Positions 42,690-54,625 are shown, counted from the stretch's first letter. The stretch is DNA of 64,000 nucleotides from Chlorops oryzae (GCA_020466095.1 CM035807.1:49155004-49219003), one strand, 5' to 3'. The notes: generated by a model from the sequence alone, not told the origin. Numbers and translations are program-made.

Positions 42690-45600
42690 ATGCGAATAAT
42701 GAGTGAAATTCGGTGGAAGCCCTATCGGCATACGACGAACTATTATCGAAAAATAAAGCAAATGAAAAACTTGAAAATAAATAGTGTAAATAAAGTTACG
42801 AGTGAAACCAAAAAAACCGTCAACAATCACTCTGACGAAATGCAACGAAATTTCGAGTGTCATTTTGAGGACAACTATGAATTTCCGCATTTCTATGATG
42901 AATTCCATAGCATTGAAGCAGAAGATAATAACCGGGTTACTATAATGGATTACTTGAGGCACTGGGCATTGACTCATAAAATACCATTGACTGGAGTCAG
43001 CTCGTTGCTAAAAATTTTGCATTTTTTCCAAGTAGCTGGATTGCCGAGAGATAGAAGAACTCTGCTTCGAACTCCTGCAAAAGTAGAGACTACCACCATG
43101 GGAATCGGCAAGTTGTGGTATAACGGAATAAAGGAGCACTTGATAGCTGCACTGTCGGAAATTCGGAAGCCGGAGGAAATTTCTTTTCTCATCAATGTTG
43201 ATGGGATGTCCTCATTCAATGCTTCAGAACTTCAATTATGGCCTATTTTGATGATCATTGAAAAAAAACAATATAAGCCATTAGTCGTCGGAGTGTACTA
43301 TGGAGAAGGCAAACCACCTTTAATTCCTTATTTAAGGCAGTTTGTGGAAGAAATGCGAGATATAATACAAAATGGATTATTTGTTAATGGGCACAATATA
43401 ACTGTTCAAATTAAATATTTCGTATGCGATACACCAGCAAGATCTTTTTTAAAAGGAATATGTATTTTAATATAACGTCGATATAATTTTTCACAATTGT
43501 ATTGATTTTACTTTCCAGGAACTCCAGCTGCAAATGCTGAATTAAGAAGCAGCATCAAATGCACCGTCATAGGCAAATGGGACAAAAGAGGTAGGCACAT
43601 TAGCTACCCGAAACTTTATTGTCCACGCAGAACAGACGAGAGCTTTCGTAATAAAGTAGATGAAGATCATCACAAACAGGACACGCCCCTAATAAGATTG
43701 CTGATTGATATGGTCGAAGACTTCATTGTTGCAGACTCTCTACACCTCTTTGATTTAGGTATAAATACGTTTAACTACTGCGTACACAGCATCCGTTTCA
43801 AATAATTTTGTTTTCTTTCCAGGCATAATGAGAAGATGTTTGTTTGCATGGCGAGAATGGAGTTATAATTTCCGGACCAAATTTTCGAAAAAGGAAACCG
43901 AAAGTTTATCCGAAGCTTTCGAGAAAATTAACTCACAGAGGCCTAAAGAAATCCAGCGAGCTATCAGAGGACTAAAATTTCTGAAATTTTTTTAAGGATC
44001 CGAATATCAAACTTTTCTTCTCTATCTCGGAATTGTCGTTCTAAAAGATTTTTTATCGAAAGAAGTGTACGAACATTTCTTACTGTTTAGTTGCGCCGTA
44101 AGAATTCTTGCATGCAAAGAATGTATCAAATATTTGAAAATTGCGCAGAAACTCTTAAACGACTACATCGAGCAATTTATTGACATATCGTCGTCCCGGA
44201 GTTATTTCCTCGTATATCACAATCAACCTTTTGTTGGGAAATTGAAGTTTAAAGTTTAACATGGCATATAAAAAAAATGGCTCGTTGGAAATCGTTGATT
44301 CTGTTTTCCTTATATAAAATGCTTTACTTTTTATTATTTCTGATCATTAATTTAAAGTTACTTCGAAAATTCTTTAAGTTATAGGGTTTTTTTCATTCCA
44401 AGAATTTTTGACAATTCATCGTATACGCCACTTTTTTGGCAACCTGTGTTGGAAAGTGGATATACGAGCAAATGAATTAATAAAAATTTGATAATGTTTT
44501 TTTGTTTTATTTGTTTTGACACGAAAATCGACTTAACAAAAATTTTTTTAATGAGTTTATATAAGAAATTTGTTATTTAAGTATCCGTTTTTCATTTAAA
44601 AATAGAAAAAGGAGTCCAAATCATAATCTTATTGTTGAAAAATGACTTAACTCCGCATTTCCTGAGAAAAACGACTTGCCACTGCATCAAATAGCGAAAT
44701 GTTTTTTATACATTAAAGGTAGCATTCAAAAGTCATACCTGATACCTTAAAAATGTGCCTATTTAAATGATACACATTTCTCTTCTTATTCTTTTTCCGT
44801 GACCTAAACATTTCTAAAAAAAAAATTTGAATTCTTATTTTTGTTGGGGAAATTAAATTATTATACGTTATGTAATCAACTAAGCTACAAAATAAAGAAT
44901 TGATATGGGTATTGTTGTTGGTACAACGAAACTGTACCTTCCACGTTTGTTTTAAGGAGCTGAACTACCTGCATTAGCTTTGTTGTGCTGTTTTGCACTC
45001 ATTTCCATTTGACTTTGAACAAGTCAGGAATCTTTAATCGGTCTAGCCCGACAAAAACACAAACCAAGAAAAATAAATCAAAAGCATCTTATAGTATTCT
45101 ATTAGAAGGAACAGTGAGCATGCGGACGTATTTAAAACGCTTGATAGAGCGGCGTGATCTGTGGTGTTACAAGATGACGTTAAACATAATACAATCGGCT
45201 ATGGTTTTAAAACAATATCTACAAAGTAAAAATTCAATATAATACGGTTCACTGCAAGCGTGAAAATTTCAAAACCATTTTAAGTATTTCAACCCCAAAA
45301 CAAATTGCGCCACAGAAACAAAAAGACATTGAGAGTCTATTCATCTATCTTCCAGAAGAAGATGTTAAATACTTTCAAAATTTATTAATTTCAAATAACT
45401 TTTTATATTATAAATTTAAAGAAATGCAATTTGTTATATTATAATAAGCATTCCACACTATTTTCAGAATGAAAATTTTTGTAGGAGTGTTACTATGAGA
45501 ATTTTTTTTTTTGCTTCTTTTGTTTTTTTTTTCACACGAATAAATCTTTTTTATTTAAAATTAACATAAAAAAATGTTTCTTAAAAAAAAATATGGATAT

Positions 45601-46437
45601 ACGATGTTATAACGCGTAGAAACTATCATTTTAAAGGATATACAATTATTTAGCTCACAAATATCTCGTAAACTATATGGTATAGCAACCTGGAGACTCG
45701 ACAGATGGATAGATCTTGAAAAAGTACGCGGGAAAACGTTTTTATCTAAAATTTTTTCATTTTGTGATATACGAGGAGATAACTCCGGGACGACGATATA
45801 TGGTGAGGACTCTATAAGCAGCAATGTCCATAATTTACGCCATGTTGTCGAAGATGTGAAGAAATTCGGACCGCTGCCGGGGATTAGTTCATACCCGTTC
45901 GAGAATTTTCTCGGTTGCTTAAAAGCACTTGTGCGAAGTGGTAATTAGCAACTAAGCCAAATTGCTAAATGGGTAGTCGAACTTACAAAATTTAATAACA
46001 TCGAAAATGAAGATATGGTTTCTCTTAAGAAGAAAGTTCTATAAAAAAATCACGAAATGATTGGATGTGACGGAATTTACGAGGAAATGTATCTTAGCGA
46101 TGGTACTTTCCTTTGCAATAATGAAAGAAATGGCTACTTTTTAACAAAAAATAGTGAAGTTGTGTTAATGATAAACGCAACTTACTACAAAAAACAAATA
46201 TAAGTTTACGGTTCAAGCGTTCAACACAAATACGACTTTTTTACGAGTCCTTTCAGTTCAGCGCATTTGAACATATACGCGACAAAAGGTGAACTTAGCA
46301 CTTCGTCCAGCAATGAACGCAAAATCAAATTGAACCTACCAAAATTGTATCCTCAAGCACAGATTTATTGTAAATTATTTTGTATACCATTCCATACAGA
46401 AATTGTTTTTCTTCCAATAATCCACACTACATCCTAA
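42690..46437 (+). pseudogene. Intron-containing transposase gene (CMC/EnSpm-like), broken
   Basis: Exon 1 (42690 to about 43455) begins MRIMSEIRWKPYRHTTNYYR and includes LRHWALTHKIPLTGVSSLLK, SFLINVDGMSSFNASELQLW and FVCDTPARSFLKG. Exon 2 (43519-43758, acceptor TTTCCAG) reads TVIGKWDKRGRHISYPKLYC and ends FDL; exon 3 starts at 43823 after a GT...AG intron. The first donor appears to have lost the T of GT (AAAGGAATATG). Exon 3 has a T-run shift near 43990, then VYEHFLLFSCAVRILACK; after the 1607-bp insertion it resumes with YGEDSISSNVHNLRHVVEDV, KKFGPLPGISSYPFENFLG, with further stops. The pattern recalls transposases in unnamed animal CMC/EnSpm-type proteins; that class is my best guess, not proven. 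Confidence 0.6.
44189..45795. mobile_element. 1607-bp TIR element inside the transposase exon
   Basis: Inverted ends of about 33 bp start CGTCGTCCCGGAGTTATTTC and (inverted) CGTCGTCCCGGAGTTATCTC, then TCGTATATCACAA. The flanks share ATAT (44185-44188 and 45796-45799). Deleting it with one ATAT rejoins FID-IYGEDSI in frame, which proves the insertion. A TA duplication with TIR start TCGTCG also fits, so the superfamily is open. Internal frames (such as 44985-45242) show no known motif. Confidence 0.8.
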
Positions 46438-47361
46438 AGAGAAAACAAGAAAGCTAAAGTCGGTCAAGCCCGACTTTGAAATACCCAGCGTCCCGACATT
46501 ATGAGTGCACTATGTTTTTCTTCTCTATTTCTATTTCTATTTCTTCTCTATTTGTGGGAGGGCAACATAAATTATTTCCCTACACCTTTCATTCGCCTTG
46601 GTGAACCTATGTTGCGAATTTGAAGCTTCTACGCCTTTTACTTCGGAAGTTACGAAAAATCTTCATTTGTGGGCGTGGCAGTGGGCGGGCCACATAAAAT
46701 TTTTACCTACACCTTCCATTCGCCTTGGTGAACCTATGTTGCGAATTTGAAGCTTCTACGCCGTTTACTTCGGAAGTTACGAAAAATCTTCATTTGTGGG
46801 CGTGGCAGCGGGCGGGCCAGTTAAATTTTTTTCCCACCACTTTTCGTTTGCCTTGGTCAACCTATGTTGCGAATTTGAAGCGTCTACGCCTATTAATTCG
46901 GAAGTTACGAAAAATCTCCATTTGTGGGCGTGGAAGTGGGCGGGCCATATAAATTTTTTTCCTATACCTTTCATTCGCCTTGGTCAACCTATGTTGCGAA
47001 TTTGAACCTTTTACGCCTTTTACTTCACAAGTTACGATAAGCCCTTATTTGTGGGCTTATTTGTGGGCGTGGCTCACGGAGGGTGGCGTCCATTTTTTGC
47101 CAGGATATGTCCCTTTTCGTAGTTTACCAGTACACCAAATATCAATGGAATGTGTTGAGTGGTTCGCAAGTTACAAGCATTTTACTGAAAACACATTATA
47201 TTCATTTGTGGGCGTGGCAGTGGGCGGATGTCTCCCATTTTTACTAAGGATCATACTCGGATCCCGATATACCTGTGTGCCAAATTTCGACTTGATTGGT
47301 CCAGCCGTTTCGGAGGAGATCCGACCACGGACGGACGGACAGACGGACAGACGGACGGACG

Positions 47362-48802
47362 CACAGTGTAACGAGTGCGGCCAAAAATGGTAAAAAATGA
47401 ATGTGGGTTTTGGAACAAATTTTGTTTATAGAAGCTTAGAGAACACATTAAATAAGAAATTCCCAAATTTTCCTGCCTATATCTCTTATTTTTAAGCAAC
47501 AAGGAGCCTTTAAACTTTCATGTGGGAATGAAAAATATGTTCCAGTTTTCTTCAATATTTCGATATGCAGAGGATGCAGTGCGAATTCGGGAACTATTTA
47601 ACAACAAATATATGTGTATCATATACCAAATGAAAATATAGATCATTTGCAATAATAAAAGAGCATATGTTTTTAATTTTTTTCAAACAACCTTATATTA
47701 ACAGTAAATTAAAAATTAGAACCCAATTACGGAAAATGCAAGAATTCTGCAAACTTTGAAAAAGAATTAAAAAATTTTACGAAAAAACGGTTTCTCAATT
47801 TTTTAATATTTTATTAGTTCTTGTATTTTCTAAAAATAAAAAATTAAATTATGCTTATCTGTTTGCGGATTCGGCTGTAATGTGCTTTAATGTGAAGTAT
47901 GTTTATTTGCCGGTAGAAATTCGTTTTTCATATACTAATGTTTAAAAGCGAAAACACAAAAAGTGGAGTAAAAGTTTACACCAATTATACATCTTATAAA
48001 AGCTTAAGACTTGAATTTTGATTAGTCTTTTTTTATTTTTTATTTCAATTATGTTTAGCATACACTTTGAGCTTTAAAAGGAGAGGTTAATGAGTAGAAA
48101 AGTGTAAAAATTTAGCTAACTTACGAAAAAATTTAAAAATTTTTACGAAAAAACGGTTTCTCAATTTTTGGATATAATGTTCTCTTGTATATTTACTAAA
48201 ATTTAAAAAAGGAATCAATCAAAAATGTTTGCGGATTCGGAAGTTATGAAGTTATGAAGAACGCTAAGCTTAATTTTAACTTTTGAAACATATGGTTTAC
48301 ATAAGAATATGGAATATAAACAAAAAGCGAAAATTTTTAAAATAACTCGTGTGCAAAATATATGTTTGTATGGGAGGTGGGCGTGGCAGTGGGCGGACTT
48401 TCTTTATTTTTTCAATAACTCTTTGTATGCATTATAAAAGAACACTTGTTAAATTTCGTAGCTCTGCGATAAAAACTACTCAAGTTATGAGTAAAAACAT
48501 ATTTCGTTTGTATGGGAGGTGGGCGTGGCAGTGGGCGGACTTTCTTTATTTTTTCAATAACTCTTTGTATGCATTATAAAAGGACACTTGTTAAATTCCT
48601 TAGCTCTGCGATAAAAAATACTCAAGTTATGAGTAAAAATATATTTCGTTTGTATGGGAGGTGGGCGTGGCAGTGGGCGGATCTCTATAATTTTTTAAAA
48701 TTTTCTTAATATAGCCCAAAGAAGTGTACTTGTGAAATTTCAAAGCTCTCCGATAACTCCTTCTATTTTTGGCCAACAAATGTATGGGGACGTCACACTG
48801 TG
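47362..48802. mobile_element. Transib-like element with 12/23 RSS-like ends (1441 bp)
   Basis: Ends CACAGTGTAACG (47362) and, inverted from 48802, CACAGTGTGACG. GGACG flanks both sides (47357-47361 and 48803-48807), a GC-rich 5-bp duplication inside a (GACG)n tract. Left end: heptamer CACAGTG, 12 bases, then CCAAAAATG. Right end: CACAGTG, 23 bases, then CCAAAAATA. The RAG signal is CACAGTG, 12 or 23 bases, ACAAAAACC, and 6 of 9 nonamer bases match at each end. No transposase ORF; the inside is AT-rich with a 142-bp tandem repeat. The class assignment is inference from ends and duplication length. Confidence 0.7.
48340..48705 (+). repeat. 142-bp tandem repeat, 2.5 units
   Basis: Three starts of TATGGGAGGTGGGCGTGGCA at about 48369, 48511 and 48653, 142 bp apart. 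The units share ACTCTTTGTATGCATTATAA and TTCAATAACTC; the third unit is partial. Each contains GGGCGTGGCAGTGGGCGG, a phrase also present in family A monomers. Confidence 0.9.
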
Positions 48803-49205
48803 GGACGGACGGACGGACAGACGGACATGTCTAAATCGATTCAGTTTTTGATCCTGATCATTTCTATATATATATGTCTATATCTCCGGAGCTTAGTTCT
48901 CCCTGTTACAAGATTCGCACAAAACTAATATACCCCGCTTACGCTGGGTATAAAAATATGAAGCAGTAATACAAAAGTTGGAAAACATCACAAATGAACC
49001 ATGCTAACGACTTCTTTATAGTAATTCCATGTATATTTTACACTATTTTAGTGTTACAGTATTTAAAAACAAAATAACAAAATAAAATATGCTTAACTAA
49101 ATCAATTGAATTCAATTCCTTGTTAAAAAAGAAACACTTAAAAGCTGAGTTTCTCACAGTTCGTGCGACTTAAGACTTGTTATTCTCTCATTTACACTTC
49201 ATATA

Positions 49206-49420
49206 CAGGGTGTCCAAGCAACCTTGTGGAATATTTTAAAATGCGGTAGCTTATGTCAAAGGTACCTTCTTATAGGTACCATTTACGAACTGTAATATTT
49301 AAAAGAAGTGTATCTTTGTATGAAATTTTGAGTGTACCTAAAACTTAAAAACAAAGACTACGGCTTTTGAAATAAGCTACCGCATTTTAAAATATTCCAC
49401 AAAGTTGCTTGGGCACCCTG
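49206..49420. mobile_element. TA-flanked MITE (215 bp)
   Basis: Inverted arms of about 50 bp start CAGGGTGTCCAAGCAACCTT, with TA at both outer edges (49204-49205 and 49421-49422). The TA duplication and CAGGGTGTCC start suggest a Tc1/mariner-type MITE. The end AGGGTGTCC also begins the unrelated-length element at 59563. Confidence 0.8.
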
Positions 49421-49422
49421 TA

Positions 49423-49948
49423 TTGTGTCTTTTTTTCTAATTATTTTCAATTTCATCCGTTGTTTCAATTGTTTTTTCATTTTTTTTAAATTTGGTTCTC
49501 ACTCATTTGTTTTGCATGTTTTAATATATTATTCTTGAAAAACGTCTCCATAATTTTTTTTCGACCACCTTGTGTCTGCTAATTTAACAATTTGAAAAAA
49601 ATAGCTCCACAATGGATTCCAAAGGTTGAAAGGACTCCTTTTTTTCGACACCCCCTGTGCGCGATACTCCTGTCCAAGAGAAAACGGTTAGCACTTGCTT
49701 GGTGAAAGTAGGAAATACGATTTTTTTTTGCTACTTCTTTGCCTATCTCGTTTCCAGACGCTCGACCAATTACAGCCAGTTTTTGAGTCTATAAGAAATA
49801 GAAATTCAAATTGGTATTGTAATTTCAATAAAATTAAATTGTACCTAAATTAAATGTACCTACCCATTTTCCACTTCCGTAGAGCTCGCACTAAGAAACT
49901 CTTCCTCCCAGAGCTCGGCTTCATCCAATTACATCAAATTAGATTTCT
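49423..49948. other. No recognisable feature
   Basis: AT-rich. A CACCCCCTGTGCGCG phrase near 49651 looks like the end of a further repeat, but I found no partner. Confidence 0.35.
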
Positions 49949-50305
49949 TTACTTCCATTTATATTTTAGCCAGTCTGCTTCTGGCTTGCTTTTGTCGTTC
50001 TTTCGTAGACTTGTTGCGTTTTTATTCGGCCAGGATAATATACCGTTTTGCTTCCAACTGCTGGGTACATACCCATATTCCAAACGCGAAGAATCACCGC
50101 GAGTGATAATAATAGCCACGACTTTGTACATTTATTTTCACCAAACTCTAAAATGGGAACAAAAACTTCAAACTTGAAATCAGAAGCAGCGCAAAGAAGT
50201 GCGATATCTGCACCAGTGATGCCAGATTTTTGCAAGAAAAAAAAAACCCAAACATTATCAAAAACCTCTTTCTCTTCTTTAGAAAACGAAAAACACATGA
50301 AATAA
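49949..50305 (-). pseudogene. Unassigned coding fragment, frameshifted
   Basis: Two overlapping minus-strand frames join into one reading: ITGADIALLCAASDFKFEVF, VPILEFGENKCTK, then a shift by one base near 50130, and VVAIIITRGDSSRLEYGYVP, SSWKQNGILSWPNKNATSLR, ending KPEADWLKYKWK at 49949. The sequence is conserved-looking (Trp-rich, basic) and I believe similar phrases exist in arthropod TE proteins, but I cannot name the family. A single-base break makes it a relic. Confidence 0.45.
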
Positions 50306-50329
50306 GCCACAACGATGTTTTCCCCCAAT

Positions 50330-51930
50330 AATTGGGTGTAGTGGATTTAAAAGCATAAGAAGAAAATTATTAAAAAATAAATAAAAAAATGTTTTTTTTA
50401 ATTTCCGCTATCGTATATATCGATAGTCGCTCAAAACGAAAGATTTTTGCTGGTCCCTTCGACATCGTTATAACCGGTTTTTACTGTAGTTGCTTACACC
50501 ACACTTTGCGAGATAGCAGCGACTAGGCTCCTAATGAGCAAATATTTACTGCGAATCTCAGTGTAGGATCATGGGAGCTTACCATACGACTAAATTTGGC
50601 ACAAAGAATCGTGCACTGCACACGAAAACACGATTTTTGTTCTGATAAACGCTAAATATGCCTAAAATATACACTTTAAATGTTATTTGCGTGAAAAAAC
50701 CTAAAAACGGGGAAAATCACCAATCTGGCATCACTGCTGTGAGCCGGTTTCTCAATCTGCTGGGCAGACAATGTCACACATAGTTGTGCTAATAGGGAGA
50801 TTTTAAGGCAAAATGACTTATTAGATCGAAAAAACTGCAGAATGCCGTAACAAGAAGTGCGACTTTGAAGGCAGAATGACTTTATTAGGGAAATATGACC
50901 TATAGGTTGAAATTTTAAAGTCAATTTTACCTAATAGGTTATGAAATTAAGGAAATTCGACTTTGAGGTCCAACATCGAGCTCCGACATGTTTTTCAAAT
51001 GGAAAATTGAGAATTATTCTTCTGCATATGTTTTTTCTTTAAGAAAAACAATTTTTTTCAAGCAATATTTATTTAATTTTCATCAATGAGAAAGTCCCTT
51101 AAAAATGTAGAAGTAGAAGGAACACTTTCACGAAAAATCTCAGCGGGCATATGTTTTTGGGAGTTATTAAGCGCAAAATAATTTTTAATGAAGCCCATAT
51201 TTTATTTATTATTTATTTCTTTAGACACACGAAGAAGAAAATCTCTCGTTCATTTTTGCTTTCGAGTAATACGAATGACTAAGTAAGATATTAGGTATTT
51301 ATATCTTTCTCTGTTACACTCTCTCTCTCACTTTTTTCGTTTCTTTTTACGTTCTCTTTCGTTTTACTCATAAGTCCAATTAGGTCGGGAATTGGTCATT
51401 GCGACTTCTTTTCGACTAATATTAGGTAAACGGACTTCTTTTCGCCCTGACTTTGAAGTCGAAATGCCCTATTATGACCTATTATTACCGCAAATCGACT
51501 TCCAATCTATTCCCCACTTACGTCGACTCGACGACGAATCGACGTAATTTCGACCTATTTAGGTAAGATCAAGTAAATATTCTGACCTAATATAGGTAAG
51601 AATTTACCAATTTTCGATCTATTTTGCTACTTGGGTAAGTTTTTCTCCATTGTTAAAGAATCTGTTCTCAAACAAAACAAATCTGAATTAAAATTATTGC
51701 AAATTAAGACAAAACATACAAGAGATTTAAAAGATCTAGAAAAATTTTTCGCGCATAGCTACAACGTGCCGTAGCTTTATTAAAAATTCAAAATACTGTC
51801 CCAAAAGCATAGGTTTATCTCGATTAAAACGAGACTGACTGTTTTTATCATTATTGTCACAAAAGCTTTTTTTTTAATATCGCTTATTGCGATATCTATA
51901 TAAGAAATGGCGACGAAAAACAAATGGTAT
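50330..51930. repeat. AT-rich repeat region with GACCTA/TAGGTC phrases, no gene
   Basis: From 50790 to 50985 and from 51380 to 51620 the phrases CGACTTTGA, GACCTAT, TTAGGTAA and TACCTA recur densely, in both orientations. This resembles a foldback-like or hAT MITE with subterminal repeats, but I could not define its ends (TTTTGCTACTTGGGTAAG near 51622 is a candidate right end). Confidence 0.4.
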
Positions 51931-51939
51931 AAAAAATTT

Positions 51940-53325
51940 TCGGAATAGAGTTTGTTCAAAGTTGCTGTCGCGCCGCGTCAACGCCGACTAATCCCCGGCG
52001 AATACATTAATTACTCATTACTTCCCAGAAAAAATGAACGAACTCGGCTATTTCGCGCGTGGAGTGATAGCGACTAGCACTCTCGAAGAAGCAGCCGTTT
52101 GAACGACACGTGTGACGCGACTCGAAAAACCACCGAATAAAGTGAAGCTAAAGTAACTTTTTTTAAACAAAAAAAAAAAAAACCAAAAAAAAAGGAAGAA
52201 TCCCATTTAATTTCCATCAAAGAACTATTACATAATTTCCTTTTTTTTTATCCGAACCTAAATCCGGCACGAAGCCGAAGTAAAAGCTTAAATATAATTG
52301 TGTTTTTTTTATATATTCTAAAAACGGCAAGAAGCCGGAATCGTTTTTTCCTTTTTTGTGACATCCTCTAAACGCAAATACGCGACGCGTAAACGACCGT
52401 GCCCAGCAACCTCGCTCTCATCGTGCTCCCATCATCCCATCGCACCGGAAGAGCAACCGACGTCTCAACACCGTCCGACGAGATCAAGGTACGTTCCACT
52501 TTTCTTATCTTGACCTCCCTCGACGAGGGTGAACTGTACATTTGGCGATCCTGTGCCAGGAGTCTGGAATCAGACTCTGGTGGACCATTTTTCAGAAGTA
52601 GGGTTGGGAAAAATCAGTCCACGCCGGCCACGTGCAGGGGAATTTGAGTGCCCGTCAGGTGTCATTCCCGCACTACAAAACCCACAAGTGCATAATCACG
52701 CGCCAAGCTGGTGGACCGACCTTTTCCTCCTCCCTCTTCTACGCTAGCATTCGCGCGTACCTGAATGCCAGTTCGAAGAACAAAAAGAGCAACCAAAAAG
52801 AACAAATTTTGCTGCGAAAATTGAGCAACAACAACAACAAGCGACCGGCGCCAAGCCGTCTGTTTATCGGTGCTACTTTTCGTCGCTGAGTCTAGCAGAC
52901 AGCGAGTCACTCGATCAGTGAGCGGTAGTTGTTGTTGTTGGCTGTTGCTTTCGTTGCTTTGACTAAGCCAAGTCGTATATAGTCATTTCATACACACACG
53001 GACGTACATACTTACGTGTTCGCTGGACGCAATAAAGGGTTGATTGCGTTGAGCATCGAAGAGACAAGCAAGCGACGAGACATACATTCATACCTTAGCG
53101 CGACGTCAGCTTGCTTTGGTCGATTCTAGTGGCGCTTATTTTTGCCGTTGACGAAGATTCACTATTCGCGTTGCGTTTAATCTTTAATAAATATTTGCTT
53201 CTTGTGTTTTAATTCAATTGGGGTTGCAGGTGAGGTGTTGCGAATAAAGGAGGTCTTGCTTTATTCCGAGACGCTACGGCCGGCATTGGTCGTTCTTATT
53301 ATGGTTTGTGCGATTTAATTTATAT
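51940..53325 (+). other. GC-richer LTR-like/leader region, likely of the BEL element
   Basis: Richer in C and G than its surroundings. AATAAAG near 52136, a splice-donor-like AAGGTACGTT near 52488, AATAAAGG at 53031 and 53245, and CTACGGCCGGCATTGGTCG at 53272-53290, a phrase echoed at 54990-55012 (GCTACAACGGGCATTGGTCG). The echo suggests two copies of an LTR or leader block, one on each side of the CT array. Open frames in it carry no domain. Confidence 0.35.
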
Positions 53326-53394
53326 TTATAACTAGGGGGCTTCGCTCCCTGTTCGCTTCGCTCACCAACCCCCAACCCTCCCACGATCGCTTCG

Positions 53395-54625
53395 ACATCA
53401 CCCTCTCTCCCTCTCTCCCTCTCTCCCTCTCTCCCTCTCTCCCTCTCTCACTCTCTCCCTCTCTCCCTCTCTCCCTCTCTCCCTCTCTCCCTCTCTCCCT
53501 CTCTCCCTCTCTCCTCTCTCCCTCTCTCCCTCTCTCCCTCTCTCCCTCTCTCCCTCTCACCCTCTCTCCCTCTCTGTCTCTCGCCCTCTCTCCCTCTCTC
53601 CCTCTCTCCCTCTCTCCCTCTCTCCCTCTCTCTCCTCTCTCCCTCTCTCCCTATCTCCCTCTCTCCCCCTCTCCGTCTCTACCTCTCTCCCTCACTCCTC
53701 CTCTCTCCCTCTCTCCCTCTCTCCCTCTCTCCCTCTCTCCCTCTCTCCCTTCTCTCCCTCTCTCCCTCTCTCCCTCTCTCCCTCTCTCCCTCTATCCCTC
53801 TATCCCTCTCTCCCTCTCTCCCTCTCTCCCTCTCTCCCTCTCTCCCTCTCTCCCTCTCTCCCTCACTACCTCCATCCCACCCTCCCTCCCACTCCCACTC
53901 TCGCTCTCTCCCTCTCTCTCTCTCTCTCTGTCTCCCTCTCCCTCTCTCCCTCTCACCAATTCTCCCTCTCACCAATTCTCCCTCTCACCCTCTCACACTC
54001 CCTCCCCCTACCCCTCTTCCCCTCTCCCCCTCTCCCACTCACCATCTCTCCCACTCACCTTCTCTCCCTCTCTCCTTCTCACCCTCTCTCTCTCTCACCA
54101 TCTCACCATCTCACACTCTCATCCGACCACCCTCCCATCCTCTCTCCCTTTCTCTCTCACACACTCTCTCCCACTCACCCCCTCTCCCTCTCACCATCTC
54201 TTCCACTTTTCATTTTTGAAAAAGTTCAGACGATCGCTTCGCCATCTCTCTCTCTCTCTCCCATCCAACCTTCCCACCCTCTCACCCTCTCACCATCTCA
54301 ACATCCCTCCTTCCCTCTCACCATATCTCTCCCCCTTTCAACCTCTCCATCTCTCCTTCTTTCTCTCTCTATCCTTCTCTCCTTCACACCTTCTCTCCTT
54401 CTCTCCTTCTCTCCCTCTCTCCCTCTCACGCTCTCATCTTACTCTCACGGTTTCTCCCCCTCTCCCTCTCATCCACTCTCCTTCTCACTGTCTAACCATC
54501 TCTACTTCTCACCCTCTCACCATATCACCCTCCCACCCACTCACCCTCTCTCCCTCTCTCCCTCTCTCCCTCTCTCCCTCGCTCCCTCTCTCCCTCTCCC
54601 CATCACCCTCTCTCCCTCTGTCCCA
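53395..54625. repeat. CT-rich microsatellite array, about 1.2 kb
   Basis: Mostly CCCTCTCT units (8-bp period), with AC- and AT-containing variants after 53880. Blocks CACTTTTCATTTTTGAAAAA near 54208 and CACTTTCCATTTTTGAAAAA near 54632, and GATCGCTTCG near 53385 and 54231, interrupt or bracket it. Its long translations on either strand are artefacts. Confidence 0.95.

Larger units (their letters stand above)
46443..48955 (+). repeat. Dispersed repeat family A, copy 3, with nested element
   Basis: Begins AACAAGAAAGCTAAAGTCGG, ends TACCCCGCTTACGCTGGGTA. About four 125-bp monomers (GGGCGTGGCAGTGGGCGGGC boxes near 46672, 46797, 46926) lead into the CTCACGGAGGG block and the (GACG)n tract. That tract is split by the Transib-like element at 47362-48802 and resumes GGACGGACGGACAGACGGAC. 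Confidence 0.9.

Noticed and set aside
52399..52910. Overlapping 70-85 codon frames on both strands
   Set aside because: GC-richer LTR/leader-like sequence; no conserved residues and no consistent frame.
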